A DNA stretch of 28,962 nucleotides from JABDCI01 sp964475835 (lineage in GTDB: Bacteria > Verrucomicrobiota > Verrucomicrobiia > JABWAM01). The stretch's first letter is position 1. Each line of letters opens with the position of its first letter. The position numbers and the translations under genes are program-made. Shown here one piece after another: positions 15,863 to 24,482 of this stretch. The DNA is taken from NCBI GenBank assembly GCA_964475835.1, contig CAYYYL010000034.1, positions 1 through 28,962 of the forward strand. Reading direction: 5' to 3'. The notes below the pieces were generated by a model. The model did not search any database and was not told the DNA's origin. It saw nothing but the letters and a program-made list of their open reading frames with translations.

Positions 15863-16438
15863 ATGTTTTTGTCCCGTTCCCTTTTATCCATCGCTTTATT
15901 CACCAGCCTTACTCTCTCCCAGGCCTCGGCCAAACCAGAGACCTACACCATCGACTCCGGCCATTCGTCCATTCAGTTCAAAATCAAACATTTCTTCAGC
16001 AAGGTGACGGGCCGTTTTCAGAAATTCGAGGGACGAATCACCGTCGACCGGGATGCTCTTGAAAGCACAAAGGCGGAGGGAACCATCGAGGCCGGCAGTG
16101 TCGACACCAACCAGGCCAAACGCGATGAACACCTTCGCAAACCCGATTTTTTTGACGTGGAAAAGTTTCCCAAAATCAGTTTCGTCAGCAAGGCGTGGAA
16201 GGTGCTGACGCCCGAGACATTCGAAGTCACCGGGGACCTGACCCTCCACGGCGTCACCAAACCCGTCACCCTCCAGGTTCGCAGCACTGGATTCGGGGAA
16301 GGCATGAAGGGAGCCCAACTTTCCGGATGGGAAGTCCGCGGCACCCTCAAGCGTTCCGATTTTGGTATGACCACCGGCACCCCCGCCGTCGGCGATGACG
16401 TCGAAATTGAGATCGAAATCGAAGCCGGAAAGTCCTGA
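15863..16438 (+). CDS. YceI-family periplasmic lipid-binding protein
   Basis: The protein is 191 residues from the ATG at 15863, which follows AAGGAG by five bases. It begins with a Sec signal peptide (MFLSRSLLSIALFTSLTLSQASA, then KPETY). The mature part is a YceI lipocalin-like barrel: YTIDSGHSSIQFKIKHFFSKVTGRF..., FPKISFVSK, TGDLTLHGVTKPVTL and a final VEIEIEIEAGK. Family members bind polyisoprenoids or other hydrophobic molecules in the periplasm. Upstream in-frame codons back to 15749 are not conserved-looking and overlap the divergent gene, so they are excluded. The next gene starts 42 nt downstream on the same strand, so the two may be cotranscribed. Confidence 0.93.
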   Translation: MFLSRSLLSIALFTSLTLSQASAKPETYTIDSGHSSIQFKIKHFFSKVTGRFQKFEGRITVDRDALESTKAEGTIEAGSVDTNQAKRDEHLRKPDFFDVEKFPKISFVSKAWKVLTPETFEVTGDLTLHGVTKPVTLQVRSTGFGEGMKGAQLSGWEVRGTLKRSDFGMTTGTPAVGDDVEIEIEIEAGKS

Positions 16439-16480
16439 AACCACTCAGTTTGGCCTGATTCTGGACGATGTAATTCATGA

Positions 16481-19400
16481 ATGGGCCAAGTGCCAAATTC
16501 AGGCTTTTCCTCTTCCGTAGGGGAATATTTGCAAAAGGCAATACTTGATTTCACAAGCATTGCTTTGACATGTGCTATTGTCTTTTTTTTCCCAAGCCAC
16601 CTTTTTGGGAAGGATTGGACCCGGGCGTCATTTAAGGAGCTCCGCACGTCTGCGGAAAACGGGGATTCCCTGGCCCAAAACACCCTTGGTCAACTGTTCT
16701 ACACAGGAGACTATGTAGATCGAAATCCGATCAAAGCCGTGGTTTGGTTTCAAAAGGCTGCGAATCATGGAAATGCAGCCGCGCAATATAATCTGGCCGT
16801 TTGCTACGAGTTTGGAGTGGGTGTCGAAAAGAATTCCGTGCGGGCCCTGGAGTGGTATCGAAAAGCTGCTGGCCAGGGTCAGGTGCAGGCCCAATGTAAT
16901 ACCGGCATTTTCCTTCTCAATGGCACTGGGGGCGAAACCAATCTGACCGAAGCCGTGGAATGGCTTCAAAAGGCCGTTGACAAGGGGGATCCCCTCGCCT
17001 CCTACCATCTTGGTCGTTGCGAGTGGGAAGGAATGGGCACTTCTCTGGATGAAATCAAAGCCTTCGATCACTTCCAATTTTCAGCGGAACACGGAATCGC
17101 TCCCGCTCAACTGGCCCTGGCGCATTGTTTCCTGGAAGGAAAGGGAGTGGAGATATCCGAGTCGGAAGCCGCCCGCTGGTTCAAGGCGGCCGCGGAAAAA
17201 GGGAACGCCAGCGCACAACTCGAACTCGGGAAATGCTATCAAAGCGGCAGGGGTATCGAGCAGAACGATGCTTCCGCCATCGCATGGTACCAGCGATCCG
17301 TGGCCCAGGGGAACCCGCTTGCGGCGCTTCAGATCGGCATCTGCTACGACGACGGCGTCTGCTTTCAGAAAAATCCCCAGGAAGCCTTCAAATGGTATCG
17401 TCGGGCTGCCAGCGAGGATGTTCCAGAAGCGGAGTTTCGCCTTGGTTTCTGTTTCGAGCACGGCAAGGGTGTCGAGCAGGATCATGATGCCGCCATCCAG
17501 TGGTTTCGTCGTTCCGCCGGCCACGATCACGCCCCCGCTCAACTGCTCCTCGGCATGAGCTACGAGGCTGGAAACGGGGTGGCCCGGGATTTCAGCAAAG
17601 CCGTGGAATGGTATCGCAAAGCGGCTGAACAAGGCCTTGTCCAGGCCCAATCCATTCTCGGGGCACACCTTCAGGACGGCGTGGGAACCCCGAAAAATGA
17701 TGCCGAAGCCTACACCTGGCTGAGGAAAGCTGCGGATCAGGGCGATGCCACGGCCCAGTATCGCACCGCCCTCTGTCTCGATCGCGGATGCGGGGTGGCT
17801 TCCAACCCTGACGAAGCCGTGCACTACTTCCGGATGGCCGCTAACCAGAATCATGCCAGAGCCCAGGTGGAGCTGGCACGCCACTACACCACCGGCAGCG
17901 GCATCGAAAAGAACCCTTCCATCGCTATTAAGTGGTTGCAACGCGCCTCCGAACAGCAGGAAACCTACGCCAGCAGCTATCTTGGTTATTGTTACGAAAA
18001 CGGAATCGGTGTTCCGAAGGATCCTCCCCGGGCCTTCAAGGCTTATCAAAAGGCTGCGGATCAGGGCGATGCCCATGCCCAGTTCCGTCTCGGCGACTGC
18101 TACCAGCGCGGCATCGGCACCAAACCCGATTCCACCTTCGCCGTCGCATGGTTTCGCAGAGCAGCCCAGCAGAATCATTTTGAATCCCAACTCGAACTTG
18201 CCCGGCGCTACGAATCAGGGCTGGGCGTCGACACCAATCTCCGTATGGCCCATGCCTGGTATGAACGTGCCGCGGAGCAGGGCGACGAAAAGATGGCGTG
18301 GAAAATGGCCCAGCGCTACGAGAACGGGGTAACGGTTGAAAAAGATTCCTCCCGCGCCCTGTACTGGTTCACCCGGGCTGCGGAACGCGGGAACATGGAA
18401 GCCGCAGCCATCGTTGGACTCCGTCTCCATGACGCCACGGGCTCCGCCCTCAATCTCCCGGCAGCCATCCCCTGGCTTATGAAGGGAGCTTCATACGGAA
18501 ATCCCGACTGTCAGTTGCGCCTGGCCCGCTGCTACGACCGGGGGGAAGGCCTCGCCAGCAATGCCACCGAAGCCGTTCGCTGGTACCGGGAGGCGGCAAA
18601 ACAGAAAAACGAGGAGGCCGCCGTCGCCCTGGGAATCCATCTCTTCGAGGGATCTGGTGTCGAAAAAAATGTACCCTCAGCCTTTCCCCTCCTCGCCCTG
18701 CAACCCGGAGGCAACGATCCCCGGATCCAGAAATACCTGGGGCTCTGTTACCACCACGCATGGGGGACACGCGAGGAGCCCGCAAAGGCTTTTTCATTTC
18801 TAAAATCCGCCGCGGAACAGGGCGACCTTGAGGCTCAGACGCTGGTGGCACGATTTTTTGAGGAAGGTTACGGTACACCTCCCAATCCCGGTCAGGCTGT
18901 TGTCTGGCTCCGCAAAGTTTCCGAACACGGAGACGCCGACGCCCAATTCCGACTGGCGCGCCAGCTGGAAAGTGGTTCCACACGAAATCCGGAACAGGCG
19001 CTCAAGTGGCTGCACGCCGCCGCGGACCACGGGATTGCCGAAGCCCAGGCCATTCTCGGCCGCCGCTATCTTCAGGGAGACGGGCTCCCCAAGGATCCTT
19101 TGCGTGCGATCCCCTACCTGCGCGCCGCATCCGATCAACACCAGGTGGAATCCGCCTACCTTCTTGCGCTCTGCCTCGATCGCGGCATCGGAACGGAACG
19201 CAATCCCACCCTCGCCCTCCCCCTACTCCAAAGCGCCGCTGAAGCAGGATATCTGAACGCCTCCACGATGCTCGCCCAACATTTCCTGACCGGAACCGGC
19301 ACGGAAAAAGATCTCACGAAAGCCTTTCACTGGTTTCTCACCGCAGCGAATCGTGACGATCCCGAAGCCTTCTTCGACCTTGCGGAATGCTACCACCGCG

Positions 19401-20866
19401 GCTTGGGAACCGATCCCAGCCCAGTGGAAGCCACCCGCTGGTATTTGAAAGCCGCCCAGCACGGGAATCGCCGCGCAAAACCAATCATCGCAAAGCGCTT
19501 TCACACCGGAGAAGGGATCGAAAAGAATATCAAGGAAGCCATCCCATGGTGGAAAGCTGCTGCCAATGACGGAGACGCCGAATCCGCATTTCAACTCGCC
19601 CACCGCTACGAGACGGGAGAAAATCTCGATAAAAATCCTGCGGAAGCCGAAAAATGGTACAAAGTAGCCGCTCAACAAAACATCACCCCAGCCATCGCCG
19701 CCCTCGGACGAATCTATTTCCAAAGCGACACCCATCTCACCGAATCCATCCCCCTCCTCCAGCAGGCGGCGGAACAGAATGATGTCGAGTGCCAGTACCT
19801 TCTGGGAACCGCCTACGCGATCGGCCGGGGGGTAAAGAAACAGCCCGGCAACGCTTTCACATGGTTTCTCAGGGCCGCGGAACAAAATCATCCGTCCGCT
19901 CAAATCGCCGTGGCCCACTCCTATTTTGAAGGAACGGGAATCAAACAGGATTTTGCTCAGGCCGTTCCATGGCTGCGCAAAGCCGTGGAACACGAGGACA
20001 CCCCCTCCTTCTTCATGCTTGCCCAGTGTCTGGACCGTGGCGAGGGCGTGCCCCGCGATCCATCGGAAGCGGCCACCTGGTATCAACGATCCGCCGAACT
20101 CGGAAATCCCGCCGCCCAATCCATCCTGGGTTACTACTACACCGAGGGCATCGGCGTGAATAAAAACCCGGCGACTGCCGTGCGCTGGTTCAAGGCCGCC
20201 GCGGAACAAGGCGATGCCAATGCCGCCTGCAATCTCGGCTTAAGCTACAAGCACGGTCTCGGAACGCGGCTTGATCCCGTACAGGCGAAGGCATACCTCA
20301 CCCGTGCGGCGGAACTTGGAAACGCCATCGCCCAGGCAACTTTGGGTGCCATGTATCAATCCGGGGACCACGTGGAAAAGAATCCCGCCCTCGCCTTCAA
20401 ATGGCTCTCCCAGGCAGCCGATCAGGGAAATATCGCCGCCGAACAGGGCCTCGCCATGTGCTATGCCATGGGAGAGGGAATCGAAGTCAATCTTCCGATG
20501 GCGTTCGAATGGTTTCGCAAGGCAGCCATGCAGGGCGACCTCAACGCCTCTTACAATCTCGCCTGCTGTTATCACGGGGGTCAGGGAGTAAACGCCGATC
20601 CAACGGAAGCCGCCCGCTGGTACATGCGAGCTGCGGAAAAAGGCCACGCCCTGGCCCAGCGGAATCTCGGACTTCTTTATGAACAGGGGCTCGGGGTGCT
20701 GAAGGACAACGTGGAAGCCTACAAATGGTACACGTTGAGCGCGGCCGGAGGACGAGATATGGCCGCCAACAACCGGGAGCAACTCGCGAAACAGATGACC
20801 CCCGATCAGATCGCCAAGGCGGAACTCCTGGCCCAACGCGTCATGGCCGACATGCATCGGAAGTGA
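16481..20866 (+). CDS. Giant Sel1-repeat (SLR) protein, 38 tandem repeats
   Basis: This 1461-residue protein is nearly all Sel1-like tetratricopeptide-type repeats. I count 38 consecutive units of about 36 residues from residue ~58 to ~1424, following the pattern G-x3-AQ-x2-LG-x-C/Y-Y-x2-G-x-GV-x2-N-x3-A-x2-WY/F-x-KAAxQ. Only three units are shorter (units 19, 22 and 29), and unit 20 is one residue longer. A short helical cap follows (MTPDQIAKAELLAQRVMADMHRK). The N-terminus has a hydrophobic run (ALTCAIVFFFPSHLFG), so the protein is probably exported. The first 17 residues are doubtful; a TTG at 16532 after AGGGGA would give a cleaner signal peptide. No catalytic domain is visible. SLR proteins act as scaffolds for protein-protein contact; the partner is unknown. 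It lies 42 nt after yceI. Confidence 0.93.
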   Translation: MGQVPNSGFSSSVGEYLQKAILDFTSIALTCAIVFFFPSHLFGKDWTRASFKELRTSAENGDSLAQNTLGQLFYTGDYVDRNPIKAVVWFQKAANHGNAAAQYNLAVCYEFGVGVEKNSVRALEWYRKAAGQGQVQAQCNTGIFLLNGTGGETNLTEAVEWLQKAVDKGDPLASYHLGRCEWEGMGTSLDEIKAFDHFQFSAEHGIAPAQLALAHCFLEGKGVEISESEAARWFKAAAEKGNASAQLELGKCYQSGRGIEQNDASAIAWYQRSVAQGNPLAALQIGICYDDGVCFQKNPQEAFKWYRRAASEDVPEAEFRLGFCFEHGKGVEQDHDAAIQWFRRSAGHDHAPAQLLLGMSYEAGNGVARDFSKAVEWYRKAAEQGLVQAQSILGAHLQDGVGTPKNDAEAYTWLRKAADQGDATAQYRTALCLDRGCGVASNPDEAVHYFRMAANQNHARAQVELARHYTTGSGIEKNPSIAIKWLQRASEQQETYASSYLGYCYENGIGVPKDPPRAFKAYQKAADQGDAHAQFRLGDCYQRGIGTKPDSTFAVAWFRRAAQQNHFESQLELARRYESGLGVDTNLRMAHAWYERAAEQGDEKMAWKMAQRYENGVTVEKDSSRALYWFTRAAERGNMEAAAIVGLRLHDATGSALNLPAAIPWLMKGASYGNPDCQLRLARCYDRGEGLASNATEAVRWYREAAKQKNEEAAVALGIHLFEGSGVEKNVPSAFPLLALQPGGNDPRIQKYLGLCYHHAWGTREEPAKAFSFLKSAAEQGDLEAQTLVARFFEEGYGTPPNPGQAVVWLRKVSEHGDADAQFRLARQLESGSTRNPEQALKWLHAAADHGIAEAQAILGRRYLQGDGLPKDPLRAIPYLRAASDQHQVESAYLLALCLDRGIGTERNPTLALPLLQSAAEAGYLNASTMLAQHFLTGTGTEKDLTKAFHWFLTAANRDDPEAFFDLAECYHRGLGTDPSPVEATRWYLKAAQHGNRRAKPIIAKRFHTGEGIEKNIKEAIPWWKAAANDGDAESAFQLAHRYETGENLDKNPAEAEKWYKVAAQQNITPAIAALGRIYFQSDTHLTESIPLLQQAAEQNDVECQYLLGTAYAIGRGVKKQPGNAFTWFLRAAEQNHPSAQIAVAHSYFEGTGIKQDFAQAVPWLRKAVEHEDTPSFFMLAQCLDRGEGVPRDPSEAATWYQRSAELGNPAAQSILGYYYTEGIGVNKNPATAVRWFKAAAEQGDANAACNLGLSYKHGLGTRLDPVQAKAYLTRAAELGNAIAQATLGAMYQSGDHVEKNPALAFKWLSQAADQGNIAAEQGLAMCYAMGEGIEVNLPMAFEWFRKAAMQGDLNASYNLACCYHGGQGVNADPTEAARWYMRAAEKGHALAQRNLGLLYEQGLGVLKDNVEAYKWYTLSAAGGRDMAANNREQLAKQMTPDQIAKAELLAQRVMADMHRK

Positions 20867-20946
20867 CATCGGACTTCTGAAACAGGATGCACGGATTGTC
20901 GATAAACCAAATCCCAAAATTCCTTCCCGAAACATCGTCCCCTCGA

Positions 20947-20982
20947 TGTCCTCCTGAGCGAAGCGAAGGATCTCTGTGCATC
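20947..20982. repeat. Interspersed-type element with core CTGAGCGAAGCGAAGGATCT
   Basis: The gap after the Sel1 gene holds a sequence whose core, TCCTGAGCGAAGCGAAGGA, closely resembles a dispersed intergenic repeat known from many bacterial genomes. It can fold through TCCT and AGGA ends around a GCGAAGCGAA centre. Only one copy is in the window, so repetition here is inferred from memory. Confidence 0.45.
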
Positions 20983-20994
20983 AAATTCTGACGC

Positions 20995-21552
20995 TCACAA
21001 ATTCGTCGCATCCTGCAGCGCCTTATCCCAGGCCGCATCAGCATTCATCCCATAGGTGCCTACAAATCCCCTTCGAAATTGTTCCCGATCCTGGGAGAAC
21101 GCGTGAAGCACACTCTTGTTCACAAACTCCACAAACGTTTCCCACGTCACGATATCCTGACGCAGATCCCGGGCCCAGTCGTGGCCTAATTGCTCAAAAG
21201 TCCGCGTCTCGCGCCGCCCCGAACTCCCAAACGCCGGGGATGTCAGCACCACCTGACTCGATTGCCACACATAAACCGGGGCACACCGGGGCACCACCGG
21301 GGGACAAACCTTCCGGGGAGCGCAAGACTCCGTTGAAGACCGCGTGATCGTGATGCCCCGGCCCTGGGTCATGGTTGGAAGCACCGGGGTCGTGCAGGCC
21401 GTGGCCACATAAACCCCGGGCGTATGATATTCCGGAATGGTGGAACTTCCCGTTCCGGAATGGATGTAAATGGAACTCGCCTGAATGGCAGTCAGCCCGG
21501 GCACCAGCAGGAGGGCCGTCAAACAAAGGGAAGGGTTCATCATCTTAATCAT
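20995..21552 (-). CDS. Exported protein of unknown function with cysteine- and proline-rich centre
   Basis: The 185-residue protein starts with a signal peptide (MIKMMNPSLCLTALLLVPGLTAIQA; the exact start among three early methionines is uncertain). Residues about 26-105 are low in charge, with repeated Thr/Ser/Pro and cysteines at TACTTP, ESCAPRKVCPP and PRCAPVY, suggesting a disulfide-held or extended region. Residues about 110-185 are helical and charged (ETRTFEQLGHDWARDLRQDI..., FVEFVNKSVLHAFSQDREQFRRGF). I do not recognise a family. It lies 21 nt after the CAP-domain gene on the same strand and may be cotranscribed with it. Confidence 0.7.
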   Translation of the reverse strand: MIKMMNPSLCLTALLLVPGLTAIQASSIYIHSGTGSSTIPEYHTPGVYVATACTTPVLPTMTQGRGITITRSSTESCAPRKVCPPVVPRCAPVYVWQSSQVVLTSPAFGSSGRRETRTFEQLGHDWARDLRQDIVTWETFVEFVNKSVLHAFSQDREQFRRGFVGTYGMNADAAWDKALQDATNL

Positions 21553-21573
21553 GAGACGCCCCGGAAACCGGCT

Positions 21574-22200
21574 TTATTCAATGAATTCGGACGCGAAATC
21601 CAGCACGTAAACCCGGCCGTAATTCGAATCGGGAGCGGATGCGATGCCGATCTTTCGAAAGTCGGGATTAAACAAATTTTCCCGATGCCCCCGATCCCCT
21701 ACTCCATCGTCGATGATCCACTGGGCCACAACATAGCGGGCGCTTCCCTCCCCATAATAAAGATTCTCCCCCATGGTCCCGGACCATCGGCCATGACGGC
21801 TGGCCCGATCCCATGGCTGGCTTCCATCACTCCCCACATGACTCTGATCCTCCGTCCGGGATTGATCCCGTGCATGGTCCGCCGCAGCGGCACACAGTCC
21901 CGGACTGAGGGAAAAGGGCTTCAAGGGAGCCTGCTTCTTTAAAAAACGGATCGCCTCGCGAACCGCGTCCGCTCCTTCATCCGTTTTCAACATCCGGCCG
22001 TCATCAAGACGAAATCGATACCCAGAAAACCGTGAAAGCATCGTCTCCAAATAGGTGGCAAAACCACCTGGGTCCGTGCGCGCTGCGTTCAATGCCACCA
22101 GAAATTCCCGGGACTCATCCTGTTTCGGCATCGTGGCTAATACAGACATCGCCCCATACACGATGAGGAACAAAAAAACACTAGCCCTGAAGAATCTCAT
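21574..22200 (-). CDS. Secreted CAP/SCP-domain protein
   Basis: The protein is 208 residues from the ATG at 22200. It has a signal peptide (FFRASVFLFLIVYGAMSVLA) and a CAP (SCP/PR-1) domain: LVALNAARTDPGGFATYL near residues 35-52, H121 in SHVGSDG, GENLYYG at 144-150 with E145, and GHRENLFNPDFRKIGI at 171-186 with H172 and E174. Bacterial CAP proteins of this type are secreted and often of unknown role; lipid or metal binding has been shown for relatives. The frame extends upstream to 22296, but this would put an inverted-repeat element into the coding region and bury the signal peptide. It follows lepA on the minus strand. Confidence 0.88.
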   Translation of the reverse strand: MRFFRASVFLFLIVYGAMSVLATMPKQDESREFLVALNAARTDPGGFATYLETMLSRFSGYRFRLDDGRMLKTDEGADAVREAIRFLKKQAPLKPFSLSPGLCAAAADHARDQSRTEDQSHVGSDGSQPWDRASRHGRWSGTMGENLYYGEGSARYVVAQWIIDDGVGDRGHRENLFNPDFRKIGIASAPDSNYGRVYVLDFASEFIE

Positions 22201-22259
22201 TTGAATATTTTCAAAAACGTGGGCCGAATTTGAAACTGGAAGATGGGCTAAAAAATCCA

Positions 22260-22324
22260 TTGGAGAGCGACGCTCTGTCGTCGTCATTTTTCTCATAAGG
22301 CGACGACAGAGCGTCGCCCTCCAA
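22260..22324. repeat. 24-bp inverted repeat (REP/MITE-like or terminator)
   Basis: Arms 22260-22283 and 22301-22324 match at 23 of 24 positions, with a 17-nt spacer. The core is GCGACGCTCTGTCGTCG. It lies between lepA and the CAP gene and could end lepA transcription or be a mobile-type repeat. GC content of the arms and near-perfect symmetry stand out from the AT-richer surroundings. Confidence 0.7.
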
Positions 22325-22386
22325 CTTCAATTACAATCGGGCTTCCACTTTCTCCACTCTTCTTAGAACTCTTTCTCCCCAATTCC

Positions 22387-24183
22387 CTAATTCGTCTTCA
22401 ACACCTGAATAAACGCTTCCTGTGGAATATTCACCGTACCCACCGACTTCATACGCTTTTTGCCCTCCTTCTGCTTCTCCCAGAGTTTGCGCTTGCGGGT
22501 GATGTCACCTCCGTAACACTTGGCCGTCACGTTCTTGCCCACCGCCTTCACCGTCTCACGGGCGATGATCTTGCCGCCGATGGCCGCTTGAATCGCCACT
22601 TGGAAAAGTTGCTGGGGAATAACCTCCTTGAGCTTCAGGGCAAGGGCACGCCCACGCCCCTCGGCCTTGGAGCGGTGAACAATGCATGAGAAGGCATCCA
22701 CAGGTTCGCCGTTCACCAGGATGTCGAGCTTCACGAGATCCCCTTCACGATACCCAATGGTCTCGTAATCCATGGATCCATACCCGCGACTGATGCTTTT
22801 CAGTTTATCATTAAAATCGACCAGAATTTCATTCAACGGAAGCTCGCACGTCAGCATCACGCGCCGGTTGTCCATTGTCTCGGTGTTGGAGCAGATTCCC
22901 CGGCGATCCAGAATCAATGCCATCATGTCGCCGATGACGGTGTTCGGAATCATGATGAACGCCTTCACGATCGGTTCCTCGATCATCTGAATCGTTCCGG
23001 GATCAGGCAGGTGAACGGGATTGTCCACCTCCAGTGTCTCCCGATTGCTCTTGGTGACACGGTAGACAACGCTCGGATAGGTTGCGATGATGTCGAGCAG
23101 ATATTCCCGTCGCAAACGTTCTTGAACAATCTCCATGTGAAGCAGTCCAAGAAAGCCACAGCGAAATCCAAAGCCCAGGGCCACGGAGCTTTCCGCCTGA
23201 TACACAAACGCGGAGTCGTTGAGTTGAAGCTTGCCCATGCACGCCTTGAGATGTTCGTAGTTGGAGGTGTCGATCGGATAGATCCCGCTGAACACCATCG
23301 GGTGCACCTCCTGAAACCCAGGTAGCGGATTCAATGAAGGCTTTCGTGAATGCGTCACCGTCTCACCAATCTTCACCTCCGCCGTGGTCTTGATGTTCGC
23401 AATCACATATCCCGTTTGCCCCACTCCCAGACTCTCCTGCTTCACAGGCGCCGGGGCGAATGTCCCAACCTCCTTCACTTCGTAATCCCTACCCGACTGC
23501 ATCAGGCGAATGGGCGTGCCGGCACGCATCTCCCCATCAAAAACCCGGACGTAGATCACCACGCCACGATAGGTATCAAACACCGAATCAAACACCAACG
23601 CCCGGAGGGACTCGGGCTCCCTCGAAACTGGGGCGGGGATCTTCGTCACCACACTTTCGAGAATATCGATGATCCCGATTCCCTGCTTGGCGCTCGCCTG
23701 AATGATATCCTCCGCCGGCATTGCCAGAATGTCCTCAATCTGTCGAACCACAGCGGGAATGTCCGCATTGGGAAGGTCGATCTTGTTGATGACCGGCAGA
23801 ATGGTGAGATTCTGTTTCATCGCAAGATGAACATTGGCGACCGTCTGGGCTTCGACCCCTTGCGCCGCGTCCACAATCAAAAGAGCGCCCTCGCAGGCGG
23901 AAAGACTGCGCGAAACTTCGTAGGCAAAATCCACATGACCCGGCGTATCGATCAGGTTGAGCTCATACGTCTGGCCATCCCGGGCCTTGTAGTGCATCCG
24001 GACGGGATGCGCCTTGATCGTGATCCCGCGCTCACGCTCAAGATCCATGCCATCAAGAAGCTGGTCCCGCATGTCCCGCTGCTCGATCGTCCCCGTGGTT
24101 TGTAGGAGCCGGTCGGAAAGCGTGGTCTTCCCATGATCAATATGGGCAATGATGCAAAAATTTCGAATACGGGCGGGTTCCAT
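22387..24183 (-). CDS. lepA: Elongation factor 4 (LepA)
   Basis: The protein is 598 residues from the ATG at 24183, the normal LepA length. It is a translational GTPase: the P-loop is AHIDHGKTT (13-21), switch II DTPGH (79-83), and the guanine-specificity motif NKID (133-136). Domains II, III and V follow, and the LepA-specific C-terminus (VTAKCYGGDITRKRKLWEKQ..., KRMKSVGTVNIPQEAF) is intact. LepA binds ribosomes and promotes back-translocation or assists initiation-complex assembly. The frame can be extended 20 residues upstream to 24243, but these residues are not LepA-like. It heads a minus-strand group that continues to the CAP gene after a 186-nt gap containing an inverted repeat. Confidence 0.97.
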   Translation of the reverse strand: MEPARIRNFCIIAHIDHGKTTLSDRLLQTTGTIEQRDMRDQLLDGMDLERERGITIKAHPVRMHYKARDGQTYELNLIDTPGHVDFAYEVSRSLSACEGALLIVDAAQGVEAQTVANVHLAMKQNLTILPVINKIDLPNADIPAVVRQIEDILAMPAEDIIQASAKQGIGIIDILESVVTKIPAPVSREPESLRALVFDSVFDTYRGVVIYVRVFDGEMRAGTPIRLMQSGRDYEVKEVGTFAPAPVKQESLGVGQTGYVIANIKTTAEVKIGETVTHSRKPSLNPLPGFQEVHPMVFSGIYPIDTSNYEHLKACMGKLQLNDSAFVYQAESSVALGFGFRCGFLGLLHMEIVQERLRREYLLDIIATYPSVVYRVTKSNRETLEVDNPVHLPDPGTIQMIEEPIVKAFIMIPNTVIGDMMALILDRRGICSNTETMDNRRVMLTCELPLNEILVDFNDKLKSISRGYGSMDYETIGYREGDLVKLDILVNGEPVDAFSCIVHRSKAEGRGRALALKLKEVIPQQLFQVAIQAAIGGKIIARETVKAVGKNVTAKCYGGDITRKRKLWEKQKEGKKRMKSVGTVNIPQEAFIQVLKTN

Positions 24184-24337
24184 GGGAATCCACGAGGATA
24201 TAAGGAAGAATCCCCCGGCGCAAGCGCATCCGTCAATCGGCAATGTCTTAACTTGCAGGTAGGTGACAGGGAGCTTGCTAGAAAGTCTTAGAACTCAAAC
24301 ATTGATGAGTCTTTGCATTTAGAAAAGGGCGGAAAGA

Positions 24338-24456
24338 AACCACAGATTAACGCAGATTTGCGCAGATTATACAGAGGCAGATTGCCGATGCCGCATTGCG
24401 GCATCGGCAAAAACCTTAAGGAAAAAATCTGTGTGAATCTGCGTTAATCTGCGGTT
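24338..24456. repeat. Composite inverted repeat with CAGATTAACGCAGATT arms and nested hairpin
   Basis: In the gene-free stretch 24184-24560 between lepA and xerC, arms 24338-24358 and 24436-24456 pair over 21 positions with one mismatch. Adjacent CGCAGATT/CACAGATT copies extend the similarity inward. At its centre is a perfect 13-bp hairpin, TTGCCGATGCCGC (24382-24394) with GCGGCATCGGCAA (24398-24410), loop ATT. The AACCACAGATTAACGC-type string is known as a dispersed intergenic repeat in several bacterial phyla (general knowledge). Confidence 0.65.
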
Positions 24457-24482
24457 CCTTCTGACTTTGCTGCCCTGTATTT

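Noticed and set aside
17081..18190. Minus-strand open frame of about 369 codons inside the Sel1 gene (and another at 19223-20209)
   Set aside because: Periodic antisense shadows of the Sel1 repeats; the apparent repeats in the translation mirror the 108-nt periodicity of the real gene.
16481..20866. Possible CRISPR-like or DNA-level tandem array at the Sel1 gene
   Set aside because: The 108-nt periodicity is at protein level; DNA units are well diverged, with no identical repeats and spacers.
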